Source: Candidatus Thorarchaeota archaeon (lineage in GTDB: Archaea > Asgardarchaeota > Thorarchaeia > Thorarchaeales > Thorarchaeaceae). From it: DNA of 64,000 nucleotides. The position numbers were made by a program, and so were the translations under genes. Within the stretch, counting starts at the first letter, position 1, and each line of letters opens with the position of its first letter. Below, piece after piece: positions 53,160 to 61,932 of the stretch. The notes beneath the pieces were generated by a model. That model was given only the letters and a program-made list of their open reading frames with translations, had not been told where the DNA came from and did no database searches. The DNA is taken from the NCBI GenBank assembly GCA_016839245.1, contig JAEOUN010000113.1, forward strand, positions 1-64,000, read 5' to 3'.

Positions 53160-53708
53160 TTAGAAAACTAACTCTCTTGGAGATGATTTCGCATCTTCAA
53201 TCATACGTTTGCACAGCTGTACATATGCTTCTTCAACATTCTCGCCTGTAAGAGCACTAGATTCCACATAGAGGAAATCATGTTCTTTTGCATAATTTTC
53301 TCCCTCTTCTGTTGTCACGGCTCTACTCTCTGCTAGATCTACTTTATTCGCAACAACAACAAGAGGTATTGTTCGGCCAACATTCTTGAACGTTTCTTCT
53401 TTCCAATTATCAATATTCAAGAAAGTCCTTCGCCGAGTTACATCATAAAGCAGCAAACCACCTCTTGCCCCTCTATAGAATCCTTGACGTACAAACTCAA
53501 ATCTTGGCTGCCCAGCTAAGTCCCAACATTGTAACGTCACTTTTGCATTGATATCAGGAATTTCCAATCGTTTGACAGCAAAATCTGCACCTATTGTGCG
53601 TTTGTAATCTGTATCAAAGAAATCCTGTGTGAACCTAGTTGTCACTGCTGTTTTTCCTACTGCACCGTCCCCCAGCATTACTATCTTGAAACGAAATTCC
53701 GCTGACAT
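53160..53708 (-). CDS. Rab-like small GTPase 2
   Basis: About 182 aa. G1 is GDGAVGKT, switch I has TIGADF, G3 is WDLAGQPRF (Gln kept but the following Glu replaced by Pro), G4 is NKVD and G5 ESSALTG (Ala-Leu in place of Ala-Lys). Near-identical spacing to GTPase 1 indicates a local duplication or old paralogy. No C-terminal prenyl Cys (ends SPRELVF). The ATG at 53708 is preferred to 53729 because GGGGAA sits at a suitable distance before it. Convergent with the WD40 gene, 7 bp between them. Confidence 0.9.
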   Translation of the reverse strand: MSAEFRFKIVMLGDGAVGKTAVTTRFTQDFFDTDYKRTIGADFAVKRLEIPDINAKVTLQCWDLAGQPRFEFVRQGFYRGARGGLLLYDVTRRRTFLNIDNWKEETFKNVGRTIPLVVVANKVDLAESRAVTTEEGENYAKEHDFLYVESSALTGENVEEAYVQLCKRMIEDAKSSPRELVF

Positions 53709-53833
53709 TCGGTTCTTCCCCGCATCCATTCTGTGAGGGTAAGCGCTTTTAAATCTCTATTGTACATGAACAGTCTCAGATGATTTAATAGCGAATCACA
53801 CATTTCGAGAATATGTTTTAGGATTGATGGCGT

Positions 53834-54223
53834 ATGTCGATGGAACGACCTAATTACCGCGAACTCCCGAGAATTCTGGAAACTATGAACAAAGAAGGCG
53901 GATATTCTGCCTCCGTCTTAGCCCGAGGAAATGGATTATTAGTGGCATCCGCGACCACTCCAACTACAAATCAAGATGTAGTAGCAGCAATGTGTGGAAT
54001 GATTGCAGGGGTTGCTGAACGGGTTCGGAAGGAGTTACTTTTAGGAGCAATACGTGACATCAGTCTTCGGTGTACAGAAGGAAAGGCTGTCTTCAAACGA
54101 GTTGGCGAACGAGGTGATGATGTTCTTATTATTGGTGCGATTATGCCAAGGAAAGTACGTTATCATGCACGATCAATAGGGAAAGCTACTACACGAATAC
54201 GGAAACTCATGGGTTACAAATAA
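53834..54223 (+). CDS. Roadblock/LC7-domain protein
   Basis: A 129-aa single-domain protein of the Roadblock/MglB family, usually GTPase-activating partners or scaffolds for small GTPases. The fold follows from the ARGNGLLVASATTPTTNQDV beta-hairpin and helix, then ALRCTEGKAVFKRVG-type strands and DVLIIGAIMPRKVRYH, ending in a basic helix. The ATG at 53834 or 53840. It stands beside two Rab-like GTPase genes and heads a run of four more co-oriented genes, so a GTPase-regulation role is the natural reading. Confidence 0.8.
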   Translation: MSMERPNYRELPRILETMNKEGGYSASVLARGNGLLVASATTPTTNQDVVAAMCGMIAGVAERVRKELLLGAIRDISLRCTEGKAVFKRVGERGDDVLIIGAIMPRKVRYHARSIGKATTRIRKLMGYK

Positions 54224-54321
54224 TTTTATGGACTCTCACACTATCACACATATCCTCAAAACATTCAAGTGACAACTATCGCAACAACTAGTACCCTTAC
54301 TCAACCTTAGGAGCGCGCGAC

Positions 54322-54651
54322 TTGAAAAAGGAGCAGGACGAAACATCAGAAAAAGTAATTGCTGAACAGATTGAAGTAGTCCTCTTCAAATCAGACACGT
54401 GCGCGTTTTGTCCTAGAGCTGAGGAAGTGGTCAGAGAAACAATGAATGACTTTGGATCTGATTCCTTCAAACTCATCATTATCAATGTGAGTGAGAATCC
54501 TGAAGCTGCTGAAGAATATGGTATCTTCGCATTACCAACAGTGATGATTGGCGGAATCTCGGTCACAGGTATTCCGGAGCCAGAGATGTTGATGAAGATG
54601 GTTCTAGGTGCAAGGGTCATGATAAAGAAAAAGGGTGATTCGGATGAGTAA
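54322..54651 (+). CDS. Thioredoxin/glutaredoxin-like protein
   Basis: A 109-aa thioredoxin-fold protein with the redox pair CAFC in VVLFKSDTCAFCPRAEEVV and the cis-proline in FALPTVMI. It is compact, with little beyond the fold, as in archaeal glutaredoxin-like proteins. Start is a TTG at 54322, eight bases after AGGAG (54309-54313). Its stop overlaps the start of the next ATPase gene by 8 bp (ATGAGTAA), so the two are coupled. Confidence 0.8.
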   Translation: MKKEQDETSEKVIAEQIEVVLFKSDTCAFCPRAEEVVRETMNDFGSDSFKLIIINVSENPEAAEEYGIFALPTVMIGGISVTGIPEPEMLMKMVLGARVMIKKKGDSDE

Positions 54652-55390
54652 CCACGAAATTGATCGAGTTAAAACTGGTATCCCTGGACTTGATGAACTT
54701 GTAGAGGGTGGGTTTCCTCGAGGTGATACAATACTTGTTGCTGGCAAAGCAGGAACAGGGAAGAGTATCTTAGCCATGCAGTTCATCTATAAGGGAGCAA
54801 AGGATTATGCTGAACCGGGTGTGTTTGTAACCCTTGAAGAACCTCCTCATCTGATTAAACGCAATATGCTTCGGTTTGGGATGGACATTGATGCAATGAT
54901 TCAGGATGGCTTGATTTCCATTGTGGATCTCTCTCCATCAAAGGAAATAACTCCTGTTACAATAGGTGAATATCCAAGTTTCGATCTCTCTGGCTTGCAA
55001 GCAATCATAATGAGTCATGTGAATAAGATTAATGCAAAGCGTGTTGTTCTTGACACACTATCAATCATGGCGTATAAGTTTAGAAGTCGTGATATTTTAC
55101 GTGAAGAATTCTTTAAACTAGCAGCGGCAATTACTCGTACTGGTTGTACATTGCTTATCACAAGTGAAATTCCAGCTCAGACTGAAGGTCTAGGGGTCTT
55201 TGATATCGAAGCTTTCTTAGCCTCAGGCGTCATTGTCCTATATAACGAGAAAATATCCGATACATCTCGTTCTCGGTCAATTGAGGTTCTCAAGCTAAGA
55301 GGATCAAAACATAGTTCACGAATTCACTCAATGCGAATCACAGACGAAGGTATAAGAGTCTGGCCAGGCGAGATTAGTCCCGGTCATTAG
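54644..55390 (+). CDS. KaiC/RadA-like ATPase 1
   Basis: A RecA-family ATPase of 248 aa. TGIPGLDELVEGGFPRG is the KaiC/RadA opening, Walker A is GKAGTGKS, then FVTLEEPP and Walker B RVVLDTLSIM, with SRSIEVLKLRGSKHS near the C-terminus, as in archaeal KaiC-like proteins. The ATG at 54644 is taken over the GTG at 54635, as it gives the natural N-terminus (MSNHEIDRVKTG). The next gene is a second, shorter KaiC-like ATPase, so the pair may form a heteromeric ring or partner complex. Confidence 0.85.
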   Translation: MSNHEIDRVKTGIPGLDELVEGGFPRGDTILVAGKAGTGKSILAMQFIYKGAKDYAEPGVFVTLEEPPHLIKRNMLRFGMDIDAMIQDGLISIVDLSPSKEITPVTIGEYPSFDLSGLQAIIMSHVNKINAKRVVLDTLSIMAYKFRSRDILREEFFKLAAAITRTGCTLLITSEIPAQTEGLGVFDIEAFLASGVIVLYNEKISDTSRSRSIEVLKLRGSKHSSRIHSMRITDEGIRVWPGEISPGH

Positions 55391-55401
55391 GCACTTAGGA
55401 A

Positions 55402-56115
55402 GTGAAGACGACGAATCATTCAGGAGGCGCCGCTGAAACCCCGGCAAAAGCACGACCAATGATAAGTGATCTGGTAAAATTTGGTCAGCTCACACAGATT
55501 TCATACATGCTAGTAGGGCCTCTTGGTTCTGGAAAAACGACTTATGCTGAGGCTTTTCTCGCTGAAGGCATATCTCAAGGATTTCCCGCAGTCTTTGTTA
55601 CAACTGATGTATCGCCTAGAGTGATTAGAAATGATATGAGTCGTCATGGATGGGCTACGGAGATACAAGAAGCATCTGGTCAGTTTGTTTTCATTGATGG
55701 TTATTCCGAACGTATGGGCGCACCAAAATCAGGATCTGCTAGATCTCTCGCTAAAGTCGATGATATTAGTGAACTTGGGATTGTCTTATCAGAGGTTCTT
55801 GAAGATCTAGTAGTTGCGCGTGTTGTCATTGATAGTCTTTCAACACTTATCCTCCATTCTAATGAAGCAACAATGCCAAGAGCTGTCCAGCGACTTAGCG
55901 GACGGCTAACACAAAGTTCTCACAGTATCATGTATATTCTTGAGGAGGGTGTTCATGAAGAGAAGACATATGCTACTTTCTCATATCTTGCGGATGCAGT
56001 CTTGCGTTTTAGAATAAATGATAATATACCTGATCCAAGATATCAAGTACGCATGGAACGAATGCGTGGTACTGAAACTTCTCGCGAATGGCATGATTTT
56101 GTAATAGAAAGATAG
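55402..56115 (+). CDS. KaiC-like ATPase 2
   Basis: A 237-aa RecA-fold protein. Walker A GPLGSGKTTYAEAF near residue 40, FVTTDVSPRVIRNDM, and Walker B RVVIDSLSTLIL. It lacks the GIPGLD opening of the first ATPase, beginning instead with a 20-residue linker (GGAAETPAKARPMISDLVKFG). The GTG at 55402 follows AGGAA. It is 11 bp downstream of ATPase 1. Its divergent start suggests a subunit that has lost the DNA-binding or substrate-recognition element. Confidence 0.8.
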   Translation: MKTTNHSGGAAETPAKARPMISDLVKFGQLTQISYMLVGPLGSGKTTYAEAFLAEGISQGFPAVFVTTDVSPRVIRNDMSRHGWATEIQEASGQFVFIDGYSERMGAPKSGSARSLAKVDDISELGIVLSEVLEDLVVARVVIDSLSTLILHSNEATMPRAVQRLSGRLTQSSHSIMYILEEGVHEEKTYATFSYLADAVLRFRINDNIPDPRYQVRMERMRGTETSREWHDFVIER

Positions 56116-56176
56116 ATTTCTGTGAAACCTTTAAAGCGGGAATTGATGGCAAGCTAGTAGATAGGAGACAAATTAT

Positions 56177-58474
56177 TTGGAGACCTTACTTCAAGCAACA
56201 CTGAGAGATGTTCTATGTGCAGCTCTCTCCTTGGATGATGGTCTCTCAAAGATTCAAGGTATTCCTTTCAAGAATTCTGATGAATCCAATTTACTATTTG
56301 ATATTGCTCGTGCGATAGAAGAAATAATCCTTCGTAGACCAGGATTAGCAAATGCTAAGTTGACTGAGTTAGTCATTCGTCTTTCATTCGAAGAGAATCG
56401 AATATTGCCCGAGATGCTTATTCTTTTGGATACTAGATATACTAGCAGCTTTAGAAGATCAGAATGTGAATTGCTTCCTGATCTTGAAGCAATTCCAAGC
56501 CTTGTAGATATCTTAGGTGAATTATCTCAAGGAATCACATCTGCAATACGTCTCAATCTGCGTCCAGTATTGCCTTTTCTCTGTGATGAGGTATTAATGA
56601 CTTTAAACGCGATTTTTGATAGACGCCATGATGGCACAATACTACTTGCTCTTCACGAAGCCCATTATCTCGCATGGATTATGATCGAATCTGGTTTCTT
56701 CGAAGGTGCAGAATTGTTGCTCAATCGTGTAATTGAAATCTCCAAACAAAGTGATTATCAAGAACTAAGTTACGAGGTCACTTTCGATTATGCTTGCGTA
56801 CTCACAGAGCTTGGTATGTATAATTCTGCTCGAGGTATTCTGAATGACTTGGAACAAAAGGCGAGGCGTGAGAAGGATATCCTGAAGCTTGCAGAAACCA
56901 CCCTGCAATTGGCAATTAATGAGACTCGTGATGATACTGTTTCTTATTTGGTGGCTAGAAAGATTGGTGATAAAGCAGCTGAGCTTTTCGACCTAGCTCT
57001 AAAATCGAATCTTGTTGGAAAAGATGAGGTTGGACTTACTCATCTTGCAATTGGTTCCAGTATTCTAGCAAATGGATGGCGTGAGGGAGTCCATGAAGCA
57101 ATTGAGCGACTTGAAATCGGCTTGAAGATTTACGAGAGCATCGATAATAGAACACCTGAACAATTGCATCACATGGCTCAGACTCTTGCAAGTCTGGGAT
57201 TCGCCTATGGTCTCATGAGTGACCATGATAATGTACGAAGAGGAATTGACCATCTAACCAATGCTCGAGGAATTCTAGATCGGCATGATGATATTGAATC
57301 CAATAAGGAGATTGCTCTCTCTCGAATCGACCACACTCTAGGTTGGTTGTGTTTAACAACTGATTCGGATGAGTTTTGGAGATTGGGACTTGACGCATTT
57401 CAACGGGCTAAAGACAAACGAGAAAAATTATGGGTTGAAGGGCATATTTCTGACATTGAGCTTGTTAGCACTAGAATCGGTCATGCTTTATCTATAATGC
57501 GACTATCTGAGAGGACTGAAATAGAGGAAACTCAAGAACCCATTCGTGACATCCTTGTCCAATATGTTCCACTATTTCCAACTGATCGACGCGCTTACGA
57601 GGAGATCGCTATATCCACATTTGATATCGTCTGGATTATTTCACGTCATGGGGGAACAATTTCATCTCGACTCCATCGATTGCTTGATGATATCGATAAA
57701 ATGCTCGTTGATTCAGATCAAAATTCAATGTTCATAAATGGGGTCTCTCTTGTAGTACCTTACTTGGAGGGATTTTGGTCAACTCTTCTTGAACGATCAA
57801 AACAGATGAGTAAGAATAACAATGATTTAGCTAATGTTGCAAAGGTTGTGGCTGCTCTCTCGGCAGCAAAAATGAACCTTGATGCATTGAATATTGAACT
57901 CGGCTCACGAGTACGACCGCCTGTTGATGACGAGGTTGTTCGCATTGATTCTCTTCTTGCTCAATATTGGCTAGGAGAAACTTATCTGGTACAAACTGTA
58001 AGAGCGTTCTATGATAACAAAGATTATTCTGAACTAGCAAGCGGTCTCTATGGTGCAGCAGTGACTTTTGGTGAAGTGCTAAAGATTGATTCTGATTTTG
58101 AGGTATCCAGCGAATTTGTGAAGGCAACCGCTGCATCCCTTGCTGTGGTACTTCGCAAGTTTGCATTAACTCTTGAAAATCAATATGCAGCATACATAGA
58201 TAGAGCAAAATGGGCTGGTACTATTCCTGTAATAGAGGAAAGTCATTATAGCTTTATTCTAGCTGAAGATTGGCTTGGTCTCATAAAAATAACAAATGCT
58301 TACCTTGAAATGGTTGAGCAGTCTGAGATAGTGGAGGCGCAACCATACCTGAATGCTGTATTTTCAAATATTAATCGTGCTCTGCGAATGATGGATTCAG
58401 TTTCCTTGGTTGATCGGAGAGTACTAGCCCTTCTTGGGAAAGAGATGAATCGTCGCTACTACTTAAGGATGTAA
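56177..58474 (+). CDS. Large TPR-like alpha-solenoid protein
   Basis: A 765-aa all-helical soluble protein without signal peptide or membrane segment. TPR-like pairs are seen: FFEGAELLLNRVIEIS, ELGMYNSARGILNDLEQKAR, LGWLCLTTDSDEFWRLGLDAFQRA, and more degenerate ones elsewhere. Large, repeat-poor edges suggest a solenoid scaffold. Start TTG at 56177 after AGGAGA. Last gene of the co-oriented run Roadblock-thioredoxin-KaiC-KaiC-solenoid. Whether it partners the WD40 propeller in a coat-like assembly is unproven. Confidence 0.6.
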   Translation: METLLQATLRDVLCAALSLDDGLSKIQGIPFKNSDESNLLFDIARAIEEIILRRPGLANAKLTELVIRLSFEENRILPEMLILLDTRYTSSFRRSECELLPDLEAIPSLVDILGELSQGITSAIRLNLRPVLPFLCDEVLMTLNAIFDRRHDGTILLALHEAHYLAWIMIESGFFEGAELLLNRVIEISKQSDYQELSYEVTFDYACVLTELGMYNSARGILNDLEQKARREKDILKLAETTLQLAINETRDDTVSYLVARKIGDKAAELFDLALKSNLVGKDEVGLTHLAIGSSILANGWREGVHEAIERLEIGLKIYESIDNRTPEQLHHMAQTLASLGFAYGLMSDHDNVRRGIDHLTNARGILDRHDDIESNKEIALSRIDHTLGWLCLTTDSDEFWRLGLDAFQRAKDKREKLWVEGHISDIELVSTRIGHALSIMRLSERTEIEETQEPIRDILVQYVPLFPTDRRAYEEIAISTFDIVWIISRHGGTISSRLHRLLDDIDKMLVDSDQNSMFINGVSLVVPYLEGFWSTLLERSKQMSKNNNDLANVAKVVAALSAAKMNLDALNIELGSRVRPPVDDEVVRIDSLLAQYWLGETYLVQTVRAFYDNKDYSELASGLYGAAVTFGEVLKIDSDFEVSSEFVKATAASLAVVLRKFALTLENQYAAYIDRAKWAGTIPVIEESHYSFILAEDWLGLIKITNAYLEMVEQSEIVEAQPYLNAVFSNINRALRMMDSVSLVDRRVLALLGKEMNRRYYLRM

Positions 58475-58481
58475 TCCATAA

Positions 58482-60578
58482 CTATTCAAAACTGATATTG
58501 GGATTATTCAAACTGCGATATCCTCCACTACGAGCACCCCATGTTGCCCATCCTGATGTTTCAGTTCGAATCTCATTGGCAAGGCCAAAGGATTCTCTCA
58601 CAGGTATTTCTGCATTAATTTTGAATAGAGTTCTCTCCGAATTGATCTCAAGTATCTGTCCTTTTCTTTTTGCCAGAATTGATGAAAGTGTACCAACATA
58701 TTCCTCAGGAGCCAAAATCTCTAATCTAATCCATGGTTCTAGCACAGTTGGAGATGCACTCATTATACTCTTTCGTGCAGCTTCAATGAGTGGTTGAGTT
58801 ATCTCTCTCCAAGAAGTTTCAGGGGCTGTGTATTTCAAATCTGCCTTTTTGATAATCAACCATAATCTTCGCATCTTTTCTCCTTTGACTGGGCCATTGC
58901 GAATGATTGTTCTAAAGGCTTCTTTGAGCCAGTCGATTTCTTCCCCATATGGGTTTATGACATTAGATGTATCAATTAACCAGCAATTTGAACCTAGATC
59001 TTTGTCAATGACATTTCCAAGTGCGTCTGGTCTTACATCATCTTTAGGCATGATTGCTTGTACCGAAAACCTACTGACATCATCTCCTCCCTCCGTCTGT
59101 AGGTTTCCATCATGTCTTATTTGTTCTCTCAAGAGAACCATTGGTTTTCCTAGTATTACTTCGATTCCAGTTCGTGCCAATTTTTCGATTGTTATTTCTA
59201 AATGCAGTTCTCCTGCACCCGATAGAAGCATCTCTCCTGTTTCTGGATTTATCTCGAATTCTAGTGCAGGATCTGTCTTTGCATATTCCTCAATAGGCGA
59301 TTGAATTTCAAGTAGCTCCGAGAGTCTTTTCGGCTCTATTGAATAAGTTACGACTGGTTCAGTAGGATACTGCAAGCTTACAATAGGAATCATCTCTCTT
59401 AGTGATTCACTAACAATAGTGTCTCCGATGGCGATATCTTTGATGCCCGTCATAAAAGCAAGATTACCCGCAGGGACCGATTGAAGATCCACCCTTGTCT
59501 TGGACATCGAAATACCTACTTGCAGAGACTTCACAGTTTCATTTGTTCTAAGATTAACTAGTGGTTCAGCACGGTTTAGAGTACCAGAAAAGATTCGAAC
59601 AGTTGCAGCAGTCATTGCATGCCTATCCGGCTGTACATCACCCACTAGACAAATGCAGGGTCCCTTTGCATCACAGCTTGCAAGTGCTTTTCCTTCTTTG
59701 GAATCGATTTTTCCTCTCCAAAAAGCAGGAATCCTGTAAGATTGTGCGGCAATTGGATTTGGTATTGTTCTCACTACCGAGTCTAGAACGACCTTAGCGA
59801 TTGGATACACATCTGGGAGATCTTTCCTATTGCCTTTTTCATAGACTTGATTTATTTCATCAAGAATCTGAACGAAAGCATTTGCTAGATCTAATGGTTT
59901 GCTACTTCCTCCGGCTCTATTTCTTAGTGTTTCATAATCGAGACCCCATTTATCGAGTGCTGATCCTACGCTGAGAGAACCCTTATTGAACGAGACCTCC
60001 CACCTCTCTAGGAGTTCGTCATCAAGATATTTGCCCAACATCGCATTGAATTCACGTACTACTCGATTAATCTCTTCAGCCGCCTTTTTTGCGTTAAGCC
60101 TTCTCTCTCTCAATAGTCTGTCAACTTTATTCACAAACAAGACTGGTCGTACATGTTCTTGCATGGCTTGGCGGGTCACAGTCTCAGTTTGAACCATTAT
60201 TCCTTCAATTGCATCAACAACAATGATGGCGCCATCAGTCAGACGCAATCCCCTTGTTACATGGCTAGAAAAATCAATGTGACCTGGCGTATCAATTAGA
60301 TTGATGAGATATTCAGTTTCATTATGAGTATGCAATAATGAAATCCCCGAGGCTTTGATAGTAATTCCTCTCTGCTGCTCAATTTGGTCATAATCGAGCA
60401 ATCTTGCAGTAGCTGCTACTTCCTTTGATAGAAGTCCTGATGCAGCGATGAGGGAGTCTGTTAGTGTCGTCTTTCCATGATCTATGTGTGCTATTACAGT
60501 GACATTCCTAATCTGCTCTGTCCTATCCACAAGATTTGAAACCCGTTCTTTTACGAATTTTTTATAGAGGTGCGACAA
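58482..60578 (-). CDS. EF-2 paralog lacking the diphthamide histidine
   Basis: A 698-aa translational GTPase. The G domain is canonical: AHIDHGKTT, EQQRGITI, DTPGHIDF and NKVDRL. Domain III keeps LLSGAGELHLEI, which the EF-2 at 6334 lacks. Domain IV is altered: where EF-2 has the HxxAxHRGxxQ tip this protein reads ADLKYTAPETSWREIT, with no His at the diphthamide position, and the SPNxHNR segment is missing. The C-terminus lacks the RKRKG tail. It fits the EF-2 paralogs reported in dph-lacking Asgard archaea. Translocation is doubtful; a ribosome recycling or assembly role is possible. Confidence 0.85.
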   Translation of the reverse strand: MSHLYKKFVKERVSNLVDRTEQIRNVTVIAHIDHGKTTLTDSLIAASGLLSKEVAATARLLDYDQIEQQRGITIKASGISLLHTHNETEYLINLIDTPGHIDFSSHVTRGLRLTDGAIIVVDAIEGIMVQTETVTRQAMQEHVRPVLFVNKVDRLLRERRLNAKKAAEEINRVVREFNAMLGKYLDDELLERWEVSFNKGSLSVGSALDKWGLDYETLRNRAGGSSKPLDLANAFVQILDEINQVYEKGNRKDLPDVYPIAKVVLDSVVRTIPNPIAAQSYRIPAFWRGKIDSKEGKALASCDAKGPCICLVGDVQPDRHAMTAATVRIFSGTLNRAEPLVNLRTNETVKSLQVGISMSKTRVDLQSVPAGNLAFMTGIKDIAIGDTIVSESLREMIPIVSLQYPTEPVVTYSIEPKRLSELLEIQSPIEEYAKTDPALEFEINPETGEMLLSGAGELHLEITIEKLARTGIEVILGKPMVLLREQIRHDGNLQTEGGDDVSRFSVQAIMPKDDVRPDALGNVIDKDLGSNCWLIDTSNVINPYGEEIDWLKEAFRTIIRNGPVKGEKMRRLWLIIKKADLKYTAPETSWREITQPLIEAARKSIMSASPTVLEPWIRLEILAPEEYVGTLSSILAKRKGQILEINSERTLFKINAEIPVRESFGLANEIRTETSGWATWGARSGGYRSLNNPNISFE

Positions 60579-60601
60579 AATTGTCCATCCTGCAAGTGTC
60601 T

Positions 60602-61174
60602 TTATTTTGTTAATGTAATTGAAATTTCTTCATTACATTTAGAACATCTCATCCTGAGTACTCGATTTTCACGTGAGATTTCTTCCTTGAGTGGTTGGCC
60701 ACATTTGCATACGTATCCAATCAATCGAGCTGGGTTTCCCACGGCTAATCCGTGTGCGGGCACATCCTTTGTCACAACTGCACCACTCCCAATCATGCAA
60801 TATTCACCCAGTGTTATATCACAGACAATAGTCGCGTGAGCTCCAATTGATGCGCCTTTCTTCACAAGAGTTTTGAAGACTTCCCAGTTATCTCCAAAAG
60901 CTCTGGGATACATGTCATTTGTAAATGTCATATGGGGCCCGCAGAATACATCATCTTCAATGGTGACACCATGGTATACAGAAACACCATTCTGAATCTT
61001 CACATTGTTACCAATGACTACATCCGCATCGATATAGACGTCCTTGCCAATGTTACAACCTTTGCCAATTTTGGCACTTCCTCTGACATGTGCAAAATGC
61101 CATATTCTAGTGCCTTCACCAATATCGGCGCCATCATCAACAACTGCAAGAGGATGAATGAATACATCTGTCAT
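60602..61174 (-). CDS. Hexapeptide-repeat N-acetyltransferase with zinc-ribbon tail
   Basis: A 190-aa left-handed beta-helix acyltransferase. Hexapeptide runs include [39 protein letters not shown] and [20 protein letters not shown]. The [14 protein letters not shown] loop is typical of the WbpD/WlbB/FdtC group, which acetylate amino sugars on nucleotide carriers for surface glycans. The C-terminal 40 residues add a four-Cys ribbon (CKCGQPL ... CSKCNEE). The sugar substrate cannot be told. Confidence 0.82.
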   Translation of the reverse strand: MTDVFIHPLAVVDDGADIGEGTRIWHFAHVRGSAKIGKGCNIGKDVYIDADVVIGNNVKIQNGVSVYHGVTIEDDVFCGPHMTFTNDMYPRAFGDNWEVFKTLVKKGASIGAHATIVCDITLGEYCMIGSGAVVTKDVPAHGLAVGNPARLIGYVCKCGQPLKEEISRENRVLRMRCSKCNEEISITLTK

Positions 61175-61209
61175 ATAGAATCACATGCTCTTGGTGTTTC
61201 TATTAGATG

Positions 61210-61827
61210 TTAACTCTTGCTCTTCTTATGTTTGTTTGATTCGTTCGTTGGAGTAGCCCACAACGTTCCCTTATAGTAAAGAGTGTTTGGACATCCCACA
61301 CATTTGTCTGTAATGTATCGTTTGCATTTTGAACAATTCATTTTGCATGGACTAACTGACTGGTCTGATGATTCAGGTGCCAAGTCCATCTGAAGAAATC
61401 TTGGCTTTGATGGTGCATTGCCAAACCAGCTCTCCGATTTTCGTACTCCTTGTTCAGTTCTCATGCTACAGGTTCCAATAATTGATTCAAGACTCCAAGT
61501 GTCTTCTGCAGCCATTATAGCAAAGAGATTATATCGTCCAGTTACTGGAGCGAACATCAGTAATCTTGGACAGTCTGCATATTTCTTCTGGATTCTCTCA
61601 GTGACATCCATATTCTCTGTTTCTAATCCAATGAACAGCACTTTAGTGTCTATATATTCTGCATTAATTCCAGCACTCATTTTGATTAGATCTGCTTTGA
61701 CGAGTTTATCCAAGCGTTTACTGACTGCAACATGTGACATACCAAGCATGTGACCCATGTCTGATAGACTGGTTCTTCCGTTTTTTTGAAGAATAGAGAT
61801 TAATTTCTTATCAGTATCATCCATCAT
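61210..61827 (-). CDS. Lrp/AsnC-type regulator with Cys-rich tail
   Basis: A 205-aa transcription regulator. The N-terminal winged helix has KKLISILQKNGRTSLSDMG and SHVAVSKRLDKLVKADLI. The middle is the RAM-like ligand or dimer domain (LMFAPVTGRYNLFAIMAAEDTW). The C-terminus has a compact Cys cluster, CKMNCSKCKRY ... CVGC, probably binding zinc or iron-sulfur, not found in ordinary Lrp proteins. This could make it a metal- or redox-sensing regulator. The target is unknown. Confidence 0.8.
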   Translation of the reverse strand: MMDDTDKKLISILQKNGRTSLSDMGHMLGMSHVAVSKRLDKLVKADLIKMSAGINAEYIDTKVLFIGLETENMDVTERIQKKYADCPRLLMFAPVTGRYNLFAIMAAEDTWSLESIIGTCSMRTEQGVRKSESWFGNAPSKPRFLQMDLAPESSDQSVSPCKMNCSKCKRYITDKCVGCPNTLYYKGTLWATPTNESNKHKKSKS

Positions 61828-61932
61828 GATTGATCGACTCTAAGGGTAATGATTCTACAATTCCAGATTACGTATTGGAACCATTTAGCGGTATTCGGTT
61901 AAAGGGCTATATGAATGCCGCGTAATTGTTTC

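Noticed and set aside
54224..54321. A terminator or hidden gene between the Roadblock and thioredoxin genes
   Set aside because: No hairpin and no open frame with plausible codons were found.
58828..59304. 158-aa frame antisense to the EF-2 paralog
   Set aside because: It is Ser/Pro-rich, has no motif and mirrors a well-supported gene.
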